A stretch of DNA of 60,000 nucleotides from assembly GCA_903813345.2 (NCBI GenBank), contig CAIIXF020000008.1:23174822-23234821 (forward strand). Reading direction: 5' to 3'. The position numbers and the translations under genes are program-made. Under the pieces are notes generated by a model, which had not been told where the DNA came from, searched no databases, and saw nothing but the letters and a program-made list of their open reading frames with translations. The DNA comes from Owenia fusiformis (Eukaryota; Annelida; Polychaeta; Sabellida; Oweniidae). This document shows positions 30,880-42,759 of this stretch, piece after piece (positions within the stretch are counted from its first letter, which is position 1; each line of letters opens with the position of its first letter).

Positions 30880-31844
30880 GTATCGCATGTCAAACTTTTT
30901 ACTAATCAAAATCATTATTTCAATACGCTGGCGTTGTTTCTGGTGTCACGTTTACAACCGCTTTACTCCCAGACAAAGATACCTTTCTCCTAGGCATTTC
31001 TAAAACTCACGTTTAGTAGCTTTAGCAAAATCTTATTATAATAATTTTGTTTCTTGATGTTCATATAGATTTGCATAACGATCAGAGGAACGGGTTCAAT
31101 GAAGTTGAAATTGCTTGGACATTATACTTATAGGACCAAGGATTTAGGATAAGAACTCAAGAATTACAATTTCAACTGTATAAATGAGACAGGAAAGAAG
31201 TGGGCTGGTCAAATAAAGTGTAGGTCTCCAACTAACATCATAATTTTAACATTTATGAGTGCCGAATTCTGCGACAATCTATTCAAATTGTATGCGAGAT
31301 GTCCCTAGTAGGACTAGGGACATCTTGAAGTCTAGGCTAGATATAGGGTTGATTTTATGAAAAATCAAATCAACTCCACATTGGGGGTAAACCCTAATGT
31401 ACAGTAAAGATTCAAATGCTACCGATCAATACTTACATTGTAACTAAACAGAATACACCAAACAGTTATGCGCTGAGTACTTCGATTGTAGAGAAATCAG
31501 TGATGATTTCTATAAATTTTAAAATTTTTAAAAATATTCGCCATGTTGAATTTGTTTTCCACCTGAACTCAAGGAAACGGAATGACTTTTATTTTGTTAT
31601 ATGTTAAGTATTCCTTAATATATTTAGCATTCTATTTATTTGCATCTATTTAAATAGTACTAAGTGTATAATATTAAGATTGGAAATCAATTCAATTTTT
31701 GAATATTTGTTGCATTCGTTTTTTCATTAGAGTTTACATTTAGATGGGGTTTCCCGCCAATGTTTACGCCATGTTTTTTTAAAAACCAAACCAAAATAGA
31801 GAAATAAAGATTACAAGATAAGATCGGATTGTGCACGAATCAAG

Positions 31845-31959
31845 ATGCCAAAGAGGCCAAATCCATTTGGAGATTTTTCTCCTCAAGTCAAAACACACGT
31901 TGGAGTAAAAGAAGTCGACATGGGTGTGAACTATGATCAGAATATGAAAGTTGTTTTTG
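31845..31959 (+). CDS. SIVA1: SIVA1 exon 1
   Basis: Encodes 38 residues from MPKRPNPFGDFSPQVKTHVG to NMKVVF plus one base; donor gtgaga. The ATG context is caagATGc. Chosen as the start because MPKR is the conserved family N-terminus. The arm of a large inverted repeat begins only 16 bp after the donor. Confidence 0.93.
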
Positions 31960-34900
31960 GTGAGATTTCGAGACCCTATCTGTTGCAAGACTAACGCCTG
32001 GCGTAACCTCACCATGTTATTCAGTGATTTTAAGTTGCGCAAGGATCCTGCCATGACCGTGGTAATGTTATCATGAAAGCCTGGTATAACCGCGACAATG
32101 CTGTATTATATTGCAATTCCTGTCACAGGCCTGTCAACTGTCTAGTTAGTCCAACAACATTAGACCTAGCCTGGGCCTCGTTTCTTATCTGACATGTCTT
32201 ATGGCCCCGGCTAGGTCTAACTTCCATGATGATTTTGCCCTTGTTGCGATCATTTAATCGTTCAGCAGGTTTCGACATGCGGAACTAATTAAACTCCGAA
32301 AACATGGTAATATTACATAAAGAATGTGATTCAAGCATGCATACATACCTTATAAATACATACACACCATCCCGTACCCCCCTTAGACCATATTGATGCA
32401 TAATTACGAAAATATTGGAGACAGGTTTGGAATTTTACGAAAATATCGGTCAGCTCCGGTAACATCGAAATTGCAAATCGTATCAGGAATTAACCGTCAT
32501 TGCGACACTGCATCAACGAACAGTAGGTTTGCAATTAATAACGATTTTGTGTGTATACAAGCGCTATATAAATCAATCAAAGATACCTGCTATCCTCAAA
32601 AATGGCTATTTTATCCCGAGTAATCGCGTGATAATTATCAATCTATTTGACAACAATTTCGTTTCAATAGTTTAAATTTTAACCCGGGACGAACAGACAC
32701 AATGAAGGACATGCGGAAATGTCATTTTAGAGATTGGTAAGTTTAACCTCATTTTACTTGTATAAATGACCATTTAATACAATAATATTGTGTTGAATCG
32801 CTTGATGTTATGTGTTTTTATATTGTTGTCAAGTATCAGTTGCATGTTATCGCGGAAAAATGGTTTCGGTGGATCCAAAACTTGCATCAATGGAAAGAAT
32901 AGTAAAGAGGTTAAACTCAATAATGGCCCCAAGAAAATTCTTAATAATAAATAACGCCGTTATTGAGTTTAACGACGTTGAACTACTGTCTAGTATGTCA
33001 ACAGACCGAATATAATATTCAGACGAAGGATACAGTCTAGTCAACTGTCCCGCAATTTGCGTATTTGTCACGCATTTGCCGAAGAATTCGAAGTCACGCC
33101 AGTTATTTTTGCGTGACAGAAAATGTCACGCAAATACGCATTTTACCTGGTAATTGTCAAGCAAAAATATTTCTGTAGAAAAATTTCTAAAAAAGTTCGT
33201 CTACACAGCAAAAATACGAACGCCGAAAAAAAACGTACGCATTTCGTTCGGACTTTTCACGCGAATCACGTATATGTCACGCATTCCGTTTGAAATTTTT
33301 CGTACCTACCCCCCCCCCCCCGTTGATGGATGGTGAGCGCGAAAAATTTGAGGTGTTAAAAATTTGGCAAGATGTAATAAAATTTAAACCAAGGTGTTCA
33401 AAATTTGGATCAAGGTGTTCAGATTCGGACCAAGGTGTCCACATTTAGAGGGGAGGTGTTCAACATTTCCAAGTCACTCATGTTAGGTGTTCCCAAGTTG
33501 ACAGGCCTGCTGTCATGACCGTGACAATGTGATAGTCTATAGTTCTGCAAGGCTTGGCATGACCGTGACAATGTAATATAGTACTGCAAGGCCTGGCATG
33601 ACCGTGACAATGTAATACAGTATTGCAAGGCCAGGTATGAGGGTGGCAATGTAGAAATTTAGGCTTAGTCCTACTATGACCGTTATAATGTATTGCAATG
33701 ACTAGTAAATATGTATGACATTAATGCCAGGAATATCCTTAATAATTTTAACTGATCGTCATTACAATTAAAAAGTTTAATACTATGATCATGATGTTTA
33801 GGCTTAACTACCTTAATCATGTCAAAATCAAAATTACTACCATACATTAATATTCACATTCGCTTATAAACCACAATAAAGGCTACGGTAGCGCCAGGCT
33901 TCCACGATATCACTTCCAGGGTCATGTCAGGCCTTGCAATATAATACAGCATTGTCACGGTTATACCAGCCTGTCACGGTTATACCAGGCTTACACGATC
34001 ACACTACCACGGTCATGGCAGGATCCTTGTGCTACTTAAAAACACTGATTAACATGGCGACGGTTGTGGCAGGCGTAAGTCTTGCAATAGATAGCATGTG
34101 GAGATTTCTGCAAAGCTTAGTCTTAGAGAGGAGATAGGGGCATTCTCGGCCGCGGGGCATTCCCGGACAAACCCTTGGTATCAGGTGAAAATCTGGGACA
34201 AAGTTAGAATTTTTACAATATATAGCACCACATCTATAATATGATGTGTCTAATACAAAGTTTCAATAAAAAAAACCATATAAAACAAAGAATTATTGAA
34301 GATCGTCCGACAATGCCTGTGTCCGAGATTACCCCTATGTCCTCTAGGCTAAGCTTAGGCTTAGGTAACCGTCGCTTCAATTCTTTAATCACTTGGGTTT
34401 TCATTTCATGGGACCTTATCATCGCTGATTCTGTGTATGTATTAAGCTCTTGTGATGTTGTATTATATGAAATCCTAATTTGGATGAAATGTGGTCATGA
34501 ATCGCCACAATATACCATCTTCCATATCACATCAATAAGCTATTCCTGTCACCAAATTGACTACTGTCCAGGATAATTCTTATTTTCTCTCATGTCTCTA
34601 TGTCTGTTCCATTTAGATCGTTGTTTTCAATTATACTGTTTAACTGATGGCTTTAAAATGTTCAACATCATGGCAGTGAAATAATAAATGTTTCAATGTC
34701 TGCACTGTCCTCCATGTCCTCATAGTGAACATGTGTCACTCTCTTCGACTTCATATATTTTACTATTGAGTGATGAAGTTTCACATAAATTCTCAACAAG
34801 GTGACACAGGGTCTTATTAAGAATGGATTCTGTTTTGCTAAAATCTACCACTTAATCGGCTTAATAAATTTCTGAATATACTAAGAGACTTGTACATCAT

Positions 34901-36081
34901 ACAACTAAACCTCCATGTGTCCAACTCATGTCCCTGTAACACACTCTAAACAATATTTTTATCCAACCAATTCCTTTATCCCAGATCTCTGTCTAATTTC
35001 AGAAAAAACAAAGAACATTTTGTTCAGTGCTGCTAACAAAGGTATGACATGTGAACAAGAGCCAATAGAATCTGGCGACTATATGGGACTAAATGATGAT
35101 AATAACCATGCTGCCTCTATCCACAAAGGACAGATGAAAATAGACTCACATGGCCATCTCTATGCTAACGGTGTTCATGAGAATCAGTCAGATATGAATG
35201 GGATTCACTTAACTGAAAATGGACATCTACCATTCGGTTGCCAAGCAGTCCAACCTCAGCCAAATGGTCAAATGACTTTTGGTCAGCCAATTAACAGTCA
35301 ACTAAATGACCAAATGACATGTGGACAAGTGCTTAATGAAAAATCAAATGTAGTTCCAGGACAGATGTTTTTTGATGGTCATGGTAAACTGAGTGGACCC
35401 TTTCATGGAGATAAAAGTAAGCCAATATATTTATCACAAGAATGACACATTATCTTTTGGCAGCACATTCATGGTAACCATTTTGAGGAATAATTTCTAG
35501 CAATGTTGCCTGACATTTATTATGTTCAATGATTTGTTATGCCTTGGGTGTTAGTTCGACCTGAAAATAACATGACTTGGGATTCTTGTTATCTGTCTCT
35601 TGCCACTGTAGCTGTTGCTGAAGTGTGTCTCTATTCCAGATTCCAATGCCCTTCTGCAGCAGAATTTGATGTCTAACTCTCCAATGTGTTACATGTGTAG
35701 CAAATCACTGGGCCCTCAAAATAACCATGGGAGGAAGTGCAACTTCTGTGATCGCGTCATGTGCCATGAGTGTAACAGACAATGTGTCAACTGCCAGGGA
35801 CTCTTCTGTAGCTCCTGCTCTACAATCAAGTAAGTTATGCATTTGGATATTGTTAGATCCTAGTTATTAGTCATATCAGCTAGTTTCATTCATATATGAT
35901 GAGAATATATTCATAAAATGTTCTTTTTACAAAAGTCCCATTTCTGGGCTTCAAAATTGAAAATGACAATGTTTTAAGCTTGTGAACAAATGTATGAAAC
36001 ACTCTGTCATACTATTTCATTTTTCTTTGCAGTTATGATGAATGCTTTGAGAGGACATTCTGTTTGAACTGTTTGCAGTAG
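31845..36081 (+). CDS. SIVA1: SIVA1 orthologue (complete, four exons, 255 aa)
   Basis: Exons 31845-31959, 35003-35416, 35640-35829 and 36033-36081; all junctions agree in phase. SIVA is a small zinc-binding adaptor linked to apoptosis downstream of TNF-family receptors such as CD27, and to p53 control; it acts in cytoplasm and nucleus. The N-terminus MPKRPNPF matches the MPKRSCPF start of vertebrate SIVA1. VFEKTKNILF, formed across the first splice, matches VFEKTKRLLF. The C-terminal Cys-rich part (about residues 193-253) has the CxxC pairs of the family: CYMC, CNFC, CHEC, CVNC, CSSC and CLNC. At 255 aa it is longer than the 175-aa human protein because the middle is expanded. Head-to-head with ZNF106 and convergent with PALS1. 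Confidence 0.95.
32910..32975. repeat. Hairpin with 18-bp arms
   Basis: gttaaactcaataatggc is followed 27 bp later by gccgttattgagtttaac. A near-perfect stem inside the large SIVA1 intron element. Confidence 0.8.
33056..33310. repeat. Interspersed repeat, partner of 29700-29935
   Basis: gcgtgacagaaaatgtcacg, aaatacgcattttacc and aaaatatttctgtagaaaaa are the inverse of the 29.7 kb block. It ends in a polyC run. Confidence 0.75.
34100..35000. other. End of SIVA1 intron 1, nothing recognised
   Basis: Sequence between the large inverted-repeat element and SIVA1 exon 2. Open stretches here lack splice or protein support. Confidence 0.5.
35003..35416 (+). CDS. SIVA1: SIVA1 exon 2, expanded middle region
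   Basis: Starts after gtctaatttcag by completing Glu39, then KTKNILFSAANKGM. It contains GQMKIDSHGHL (residues 81-91) and GQMFFDGHGKL (158-168), both like the single GQMLIGPDGRL of the human protein, with NGQMTFGQ and DQMTCGQ in between. Donor is gtaagc, leaving one base. Confidence 0.94.
35640..35829 (+). CDS. SIVA1: SIVA1 exon 3, Cys-rich domain
   Basis: Acceptor tctattccag; reads NSNALLQQNLMSNSP and then the zinc-binding pairs CYMC, CNFC, CHEC, CVNC and CSSC with the family's spacing. Donor gtaagt leaves two bases. Confidence 0.95.
36033..36081 (+). CDS. SIVA1: SIVA1 exon 4 with stop
   Basis: Acceptor tttctttgcag; completes Asn240 and adds YDECFERTFCLNCLQ and TAG. Matches the DCSDMYEKVLCTSC end of human SIVA1, giving the last Cys pair. 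Confidence 0.94.
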
Positions 36082-36373
36082 AATTGGACTTATTAACCTC
36101 CTTTGTGTCAACATGGCATGGTCAATTTACTACAGTATCATCATGAAACAGATGGATACAGATGTTTTGAACATATGCATCAATTGTGCACATTAGTGCA
36201 AACTCTCACCTTCACAATGTAAAGCAAACTGTTTACAAACGAACCATGAAATTCTTTCCTGCCAAAAGTGGCATAAAAGACATTACTTCATTGAAATGGA
36301 ATTCAAACTGGCCATATCAGTTTGCAGGCCTTTTTGTTTGCTGCAATGTCACAGGAACACATTACACAGAAGA

Positions 36374-36396
36374 AATAAAGAAAAACAATAAATAAA
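36374..36396 (+). terminator. SIVA1 poly(A) signals
   Basis: AATAAA at 36374-36379, 36387-36392 and 36391-36396, about 300 bp after the stop codon. Another AATAAA lies near 36477. Confidence 0.6.
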
Positions 36397-36571
36397 CAGT
36401 TAAAGCATAAGTTGTGAGAAATGTTTCAGTAGAGAATAATCACCTGACCTATTGAATAATGTGGCTTAATATCAGAAATAAAGTGTTACAAAGAGTAAAG
36501 TGAAAGTACAATGGAACTTGGGTTGAGAACCTTTGCAGTTTTCATTGCACATGAATGTATAACATAATCTT

Positions 36572-37026
36572 ACCTCCCTATCACACCAAACTTGTTCTCA
36601 ACCGTTCTTTCAGTCGTATGAAAATAATTTGGCTGTGGTCAGGAAATATGTCTAAAATAATGAGTTTAAACCAGTTTGTAATTAGTTCTACATGTTCTAA
36701 CTTGTTCTCAATACTACCTCAGATAGTTCAACTCGTTGTAAAAACGTCCCTAGTAGGATTTGTACGACGGTTCCGTTCAAAGTACGTCCAGCTTGTCGTT
36801 AGTATGTTGTCAGTTGTTCTAATTGTAGAACGTGATGACCACGAGAACATTTTGAGCATGTTCCAAGTTCTAGAGGACCTACCTGTTCGAGTACATTCGA
36901 CGCAGTTTGTAAATAGACCCCATGCCAAACGGTTCTAAGCACATCCAGTCTGTACATCCATGTTTGTACACAGTTGAAGCCCGTTTTTGAGAATGTACTG
37001 AGAACTAGTTTGGTGTGATAGTAGGG
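36572..37026. mobile_element. MITE just downstream of SIVA1
   Basis: Inverted ends tatcacaccaaacttgttctc and gagaactagtttggtgtgata, about 30 bp each, enclose a moderately GC-rich interior with repeated 'gttc/gaac' words. The 127-aa frame across it starts in the inverted repeat and is not a gene. Confidence 0.72.
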
Positions 37027-37029
37027 TTA

Positions 37030-39235
37030 GTCTTGCATAAAGTCTCTCAGTTGGCTTGGAAGACTATGTGACAGTAGAGGAAAATTAGCAGTACATAATC
37101 TTAGCAACTTTCTATTACAGATATTTTGATACATAAGACAATGTGCAAATTGGACTTGAACAAAGCTGATTACTGAAGCCGTGTTGAAACTATTAGGCAA
37201 ATTTATCATGCAAATTAACCTCCAGTTTAAATAAAAATTCATGCTACTCTACTGAAGTGTATACTCAGTTGGTTGATGTGTGGATGTCAACAGACAATTA
37301 ACGAAGAATAAAGTAAGTTTTGTTACATAAGAGAGTATTTGACAATTTCATTGAAGAATGTTCATTTTAGAATAAGTGAAAGGCAAATCAACATTTTCAA
37401 AATTGGGATATGGGGGAAGGGGACTACCATAATGAAATCATTTTCCTCAACTGTCTGCTATTATTAAAGATCATCATTAGGAATCCCACGATACGTTATC
37501 TTTAATTTCGATACAAGCAACAATATTTACCTCACGATACGATATAAACGATACAAGCAATGTAGCAACAAAAAAAAATGGGAAAACAAGATATTAGATG
37601 CCAAATGTACCAACTGCCGAATTTCGAACTCATGAAACAGTATGTAACTATGAATGTCCTCTTAAAACTCCATCCATGATTTACATTTTTATTTCAAGTT
37701 CTTTTTCCAAGTTTTTTTAATTAAACTTAACCGGATATCCTATACTAGAAGTACATTCTATGCCAGATTACTCAAGGAACAAAATGGAAAAACGGGAAGA
37801 TACAATCTTACATTATTTAAACATGATTTTGCTGTTTTGGGAGTCTGCCCATCAGTCCAACATTACAGCTATTAGATCAATTTACCTGTCATTGCCATTT
37901 TCCCCAGTCCTCTCAGTTTCGGGAAAATTTTTTGACTTAAATCATATTTTGTTAGAACTGTCAAATTAGATAAATGCTTCATCTTCTGAAAAATTCAAAG
38001 CTCTATGAATAAAAGATTTTGGTGTTGCTCTACAAATTTTGACAAAAAAGTGTATATTTCCAATAGGAGGTTTTGTGATAGAAATTTGTTATAGAAAATA
38101 TATGTATCAGCTCACAACATTATTATGTTTATTCATAACTGGTATTTTTTTTCTGATTGCAATTGCAAAATGTTTTTCAATTTTTGAGAATTTTTTTGAG
38201 AAAATTGTAATTTTGATGTTATGTAAAAAAGTTATATATTTGTTTAGCCTATATGTCAAAAAGATGCTGTACAACATGATGCTTACAAGTTGCTATAAGA
38301 TGCCTGTATATATACGGGTACAATGTGCTTCACTGTTTTGATGTACTTCATCTTAAAAGCACATTTTGGCTCCTTACATAGTCCTGGGCTTTTAAGGTGA
38401 CTGTTAACTTAATCTTGGAATTTTCAAACTCTTCCTGAGAAGTCGTTTTTATTATTTCACATATGCTTGTGCACTGTAATCATTACAAAGACATCAAAGA
38501 ACAACAAAAAACTTTAGTTTGAGAAAAAAAAGTGCCGTTTAAAGAATTTGAGAAGATTTTTTTCTAGGAGTAGCCCGTGAAAAGCCGCTGATTCAAAATA
38601 TCTGAACATTTCAGAAAATATACTTCAAACATATATCAAAAACGAAGGAGCAACGGAAATTTGAAAAATTACCCGATAAAAAAATTGGGATCAAAATAAG
38701 GAAAAAAGTACACTTCTCAAATTGTTTTTTTCTATTTTTTTTAATTTGTATGAGAGATTTTAAAATTCTAAAGCTCCTTCCATTTTGGGCTATATTAAAG
38801 GGATGTTTCAGAGAAATTAGAAAAAAAATGTTCAGGGACCTTTGCCCTGCTACTCTTTGTGTCAATTTTTCTGTCACATTTTCAGAGGACTCAAATTCCC
38901 ATTCCAAAATGTTTACTGTTTCTATTTGCATTACCACAGTGAGCCTGGTTATATAAATGATAAGTGGAACTAAAAAATTGAGAGAAAATCCAACCAAAAG
39001 ACAGTTAATTTTGATGGTCAGATTATACTCAAATGCCATGTGCTTCCTGGTTTCGGCCATCTTTGATTTTTTGATTAAGTTAGAAGTTACCTTAAATCCA
39101 CGTCAGCTAGGTTCTTCAGGCTTGTGACTGAGCAATGTTTGACAGATAGAAGTTTTCTATATCCTTTACAAACTATGCTCAGTGGGATAATTATGTGTTT
39201 AGAATGTCAGAAGAGGTTTTACCAATAGAAACTGA
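37030..39235. other. Intergenic, no gene seen
   Basis: AT-rich. Holds a fragment around cacgatacgatataaacgat (37485-37570) that resembles hAT interior sequence at 3.3-3.7 kb. A region at 38390-39090 is bounded by ttaaggtgac-type and gttaccttaa-type ends and is probably another old repeat. Confidence 0.45.
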
Positions 39236-39239
39236 TATA

Positions 39240-41193
39240 CAAGGCATTAACATGACAAAATGTCACCACCTAAAACAATTTGGTCAATTTAAAGCAAGTT
39301 GGAAAATACCTTTTGACCTTAAGAATGTTTTTGAAGATTTGAGCTTCTGGGATCTTGTAGATGATTTTGAAAAAAGAAATTGTTCAATCTGAAGCAAGTT
39401 AAAACTAGTTGCACACAAATCTTAAGTCAGATTTGAACTTCTTAGAACATGTAGATGATTTTGAAAAAAAAATTCGTCAATTTGAAGCAAGTTGAAAAAA
39501 TACCTCTTTGACTTTTTTTGACATTGAGAAGGTCATTGAAGGTCAAATGTAAAGTCAGATTTGAACTTCTGAGAACATGTAGATGATTTTGAAAAAAAAT
39601 TAAGTAAATTTGAAGCAAGTTGAAAAAAGACCTTTTTGACCTTGAAAAGGTCATTGAAGGTCAAATGTCAAATCTAAAGTCAGATTTGAACTTCTGAGAA
39701 CATGTAGATGATTTTGAAAAAAAATTAGTCAATTTGAAGCAAGTTGAAAAAAGACCTTTTTGACCTTGAGAAGGTCATTGAAGGTCAAAGGTCAAATCTA
39801 AAGTCAGATTTGAATTTCTGAGAAAATGTAGATGATTTTGAAAAAAAAATTAGTCAATTTGAAGCAAGTTGAAAAAAGACCTTTTTGACCTTTTTTGACC
39901 TTCAGAACGTCATTGAAGGTCAAATGTCAAATCTAAAGTCAAATCTAAAGTCATATTTGAATTTCTGAGAACATGTAGATGATTTTGAAAAAAGAATTTA
40001 GTCAATTTGAAGCAAGTTGAAAACAGACCTTTTTGACCTTTTTTGACCTTGAGAAGGTCATTAAAGGTCAAATGTCAAATCGAAAAGGCAGATTTGAATT
40101 TCTGAGAACATGTAGATGATTTTGAAAAAAAAATTAGTCAATTTGAAGCAAGTTGAAAAAAGACCTTTTTGACCTTTTTTGACCTTGAGAAGGTCATTGA
40201 AGGTCAAATGTCAAATCCAAAGTCAAATCTAAAGTCATATTTGAATTTCTGAGAACATGTAGATGATTTTGAAAAAAAAATTTAGTCAATTTGAAGTAAG
40301 ATGAAAAAATACCTTTTTGACCTTTTTTGACATTGAGAAGGTCATTGAAGGTCAAATGTCAAATCTAAAGTCAGATTTGAATTTCTGAGAACATGTAGAT
40401 GATTTCGAAAAAAAAATTTAGTCAATTTGAAGCAAGTTGAAAAAAGACCTTTTTGACCTTTTTTGACTTTGAGAAGGTCATTGAAGGTCAAATGTCAAAT
40501 CTTAAGTCAAATCTAAAGTCAGATTTGAATTTCTGAGAACACGTAGATGATTTTGAAAAATTTTTTTAGTCAATTTGAAGCAAGTTGAAAACAGACCTTT
40601 TTGACCTTTTTTGACCTTGAGAAGGTCATTGAAGGTCAAATGTCAAATCTTAAGTCAGATTTGAATTTCTGAGAACACGTAGATGATTTTGAAAAAAAAA
40701 TTTAGTCAATTTGAAGCAAGTTGAAAACAGACCTTTTTTGACCTTGAGAAGGTCATTGAAGGTCAAATGTCAAATCTAAAGTCAGATTTGAAGGTCAAAT
40801 GTCAAATCTAAAGTCAGATTTGAATTTCTGAGAACATGTAGATGATTTTGAAAAAAAAATTAGTCAATGTGAAGCAAGTTGAAAAAAGACCTTTTTGACC
40901 TTGAGAAGGTCATTGAAGGTCAAATGTCAAATCTTAAGTCAGATTTGAACTTCTGAGAACATGTAGATGATTTAGAAAAAAATTGAAGTCAGTCTAAACA
41001 GTATTTGTTAAGTTATAGGAAGTTGTAAGAAATTGTTACAGACGCCAACCGCCGGACGCCGGACGCCAACCTCCAACCGCCGGACGCCGTCGCAAAAAAA
41101 ACGGAGACCATAACAATATGTCACCACTTTTGGTGGTGACATAAAAAAAAACGGAGACCATAACAATATGTCACCACTTTTGGTGGTGACATA
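39240..41193. mobile_element. Pearl-like element with central tandem array, about 1.95 kb
   Basis: Same ends and plan as the 23.5 kb element: aggcattaacatgacaaaat plus gtcaccacc, about 13 array units, GC-rich gccggacgccaacc minisatellite (41040-41090) and terminal hairpin. The last 49 bp (acggagaccataacaatatg plus hairpin) are duplicated. Unit variants occur in the same order as in the 23.5 kb copy near the right end. Confidence 0.8.
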
Positions 41194-42139
41194 ATAAAAA
41201 CAATATTGTACTGTCCATTCATCAGAACAATTCTGGTTTATTTTCATATATTTTTATTATTTTATTTATTAATAAACTGTTTATTGCCTCGTAATAAAAT
41301 GTATTTACAATATATCTATTATTACATATTGTTAATACCATCTTTCTATATTACAAAATATCAAACATTAGGCCAAAACCTTGAATCATATATAAAATAA
41401 AACAAATGTTGAAACATTCACCAAAAGCTACTTAATGACAACAAATCTTAACATTTTTTGAAAATGAATATTACTTAGTTCACATCAATAATCTATACAT
41501 ATTAATATATGTAGTGCTTATATAATTGTATGTCAAAATATAATTTCACTCATCCTAGACTAAATTACTTTGGCCTCTGAAGGGGATGCATAATCCCTGA
41601 AGACATTTGTTCACATTGCCCTAATCTCTTACATTATACAAGGTCTCCCATTATCAAAATGCAAGAACTACACCGTAGACATACTACTGGCTCCACACTA
41701 TCATGTAAATTGTAAACCCCTTGTGAAATGAACAAATTACACAGATAAAAGATGGTGTCTGTTCTCTGTTCTTGCTCCTTCTAAGGGTAGATTGATTTCA
41801 TATAATCTATGTACATGTATATGTGCTGTACAGTATAACATCTTAAATATTTTGGAAATTGTCATGCATGTTGGTGGCAAGTTTAATTAATGAAAGCACC
41901 ATCATTTCCCACACTATTTTCTCAAATTGTGACCTATAAATATAGACATTGGAGATTAGATTCTTTGAATATCAAGTTTTATACCAAGGGTTTAATTTCT
42001 AAATGTACTACAACACTAAGAGAAAGAGCACATAACCAGAACAAGTGAACAGCCTTTTCAAATGCATAATTTGTGTATAAAACTAGAAAAACAGCAACTC
42101 CAGGAAGTAGCAAATCCCACCAAACAAAACATATTTTGC

Positions 42140-42720
42140 TTATTAGTGGCCATCTTGAAATTCCTTCTTGAGCAGAGCTTGTTTGTCCCTAGGCATCAAC
42201 ATATAAAATGTAAACCATATCCATCAATTAGCATTTGAGTTATAAAAGATTACATTCTTTTTTAACGAATAATGGCAGCCATTTTGAATTTCATCTGCCA
42301 TTTTGAAAATCTTTCTCGAACAGAGCTACTATGTCCCTAGGCATCAGTATATTCTAGGCATCAGCATATTCATTCACTGCTATTTGAATTTTCTGAAATA
42401 TAGAGAATAGAGTCAAGGTACATATCCATTGACATTATCAGTTTTTCTTTCGTTTGAGGCTTTGAAAATAAGAGTTCAAATATACATGGGGTTTAACATG
42501 TAAACCTATGAGGAAAAAGACTGGTCCTTAACCTTTTTTGAGGAGTATATAAAATTTGAACCAAAACCATTAATTGGTATTTGAGTTATCAAAGATTACG
42601 TTTTTTACAAAAAATGGCCGCCATTTTGATATCTAGCAGCCATTTTGAAAATCTTCTTTGTCCCTAGGCATCATTGTATAAAATTTGAACCAAATCTGTC
42701 AACTAGTATTTGAGAAATAT
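42140..42720. repeat. Degenerate tandem block, 'gccattttgaaaatctt ... tccctaggcatca'
   Basis: Three imperfect units of about 170-350 bp share agccattttga, tgtccctaggcatca, aaaatttgaacca and tatttgagtta. Looks like a decayed interspersed repeat, tandemly arranged. Confidence 0.6.
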
Positions 42721-42759
42721 TTGCAAATCTCATTAAAATGTGACTTTATGAGATATATA

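Larger units (their letters stand above)
30013..30894. repeat. 322-bp tandem duplication between ZNF106 and SIVA1
   Basis: Copy A 30013-30334 and copy B 30335-30894 both start agcacagtacccccataatg and end in tatgcgcatgcgc(a/g)gtatcgcatgtcaaa. Copy B is longer because a 249-bp element is inserted at 30540. Differences between copies are few, so the duplication is fairly young. Confidence 0.85.
31976..34094. mobile_element. Large inverted-repeat element in SIVA1 intron 1, 2.1 kb
   Basis: The left arm (31976 to about 32125: ctatctgttgcaagactaac, aaggatcctgccatgaccgt) and right arm (about 33905-34094: acggtcatggcaggatcctt, gtcttgcaatagatag) pair over roughly 150-190 bp at about 80% by eye. Near the right arm are three 54-bp units around ggcatgaccgtgacaatgta (33510-33660). 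The interior includes the repeat at 33056-33310 and a 13-C run near 33310. No transposase seen. Confidence 0.72.

Noticed and set aside
36555-36938. 127-codon frame downstream of SIVA1
   Set aside because: Begins in the terminal inverted repeat of a MITE; the antisense is also open; no protein similarity recognised.
38611-39060. 149-codon minus-strand frame with hydrophobic stretches
   Set aside because: Low-complexity AT-rich intergenic sequence within a probable old repeat; no recognised protein.
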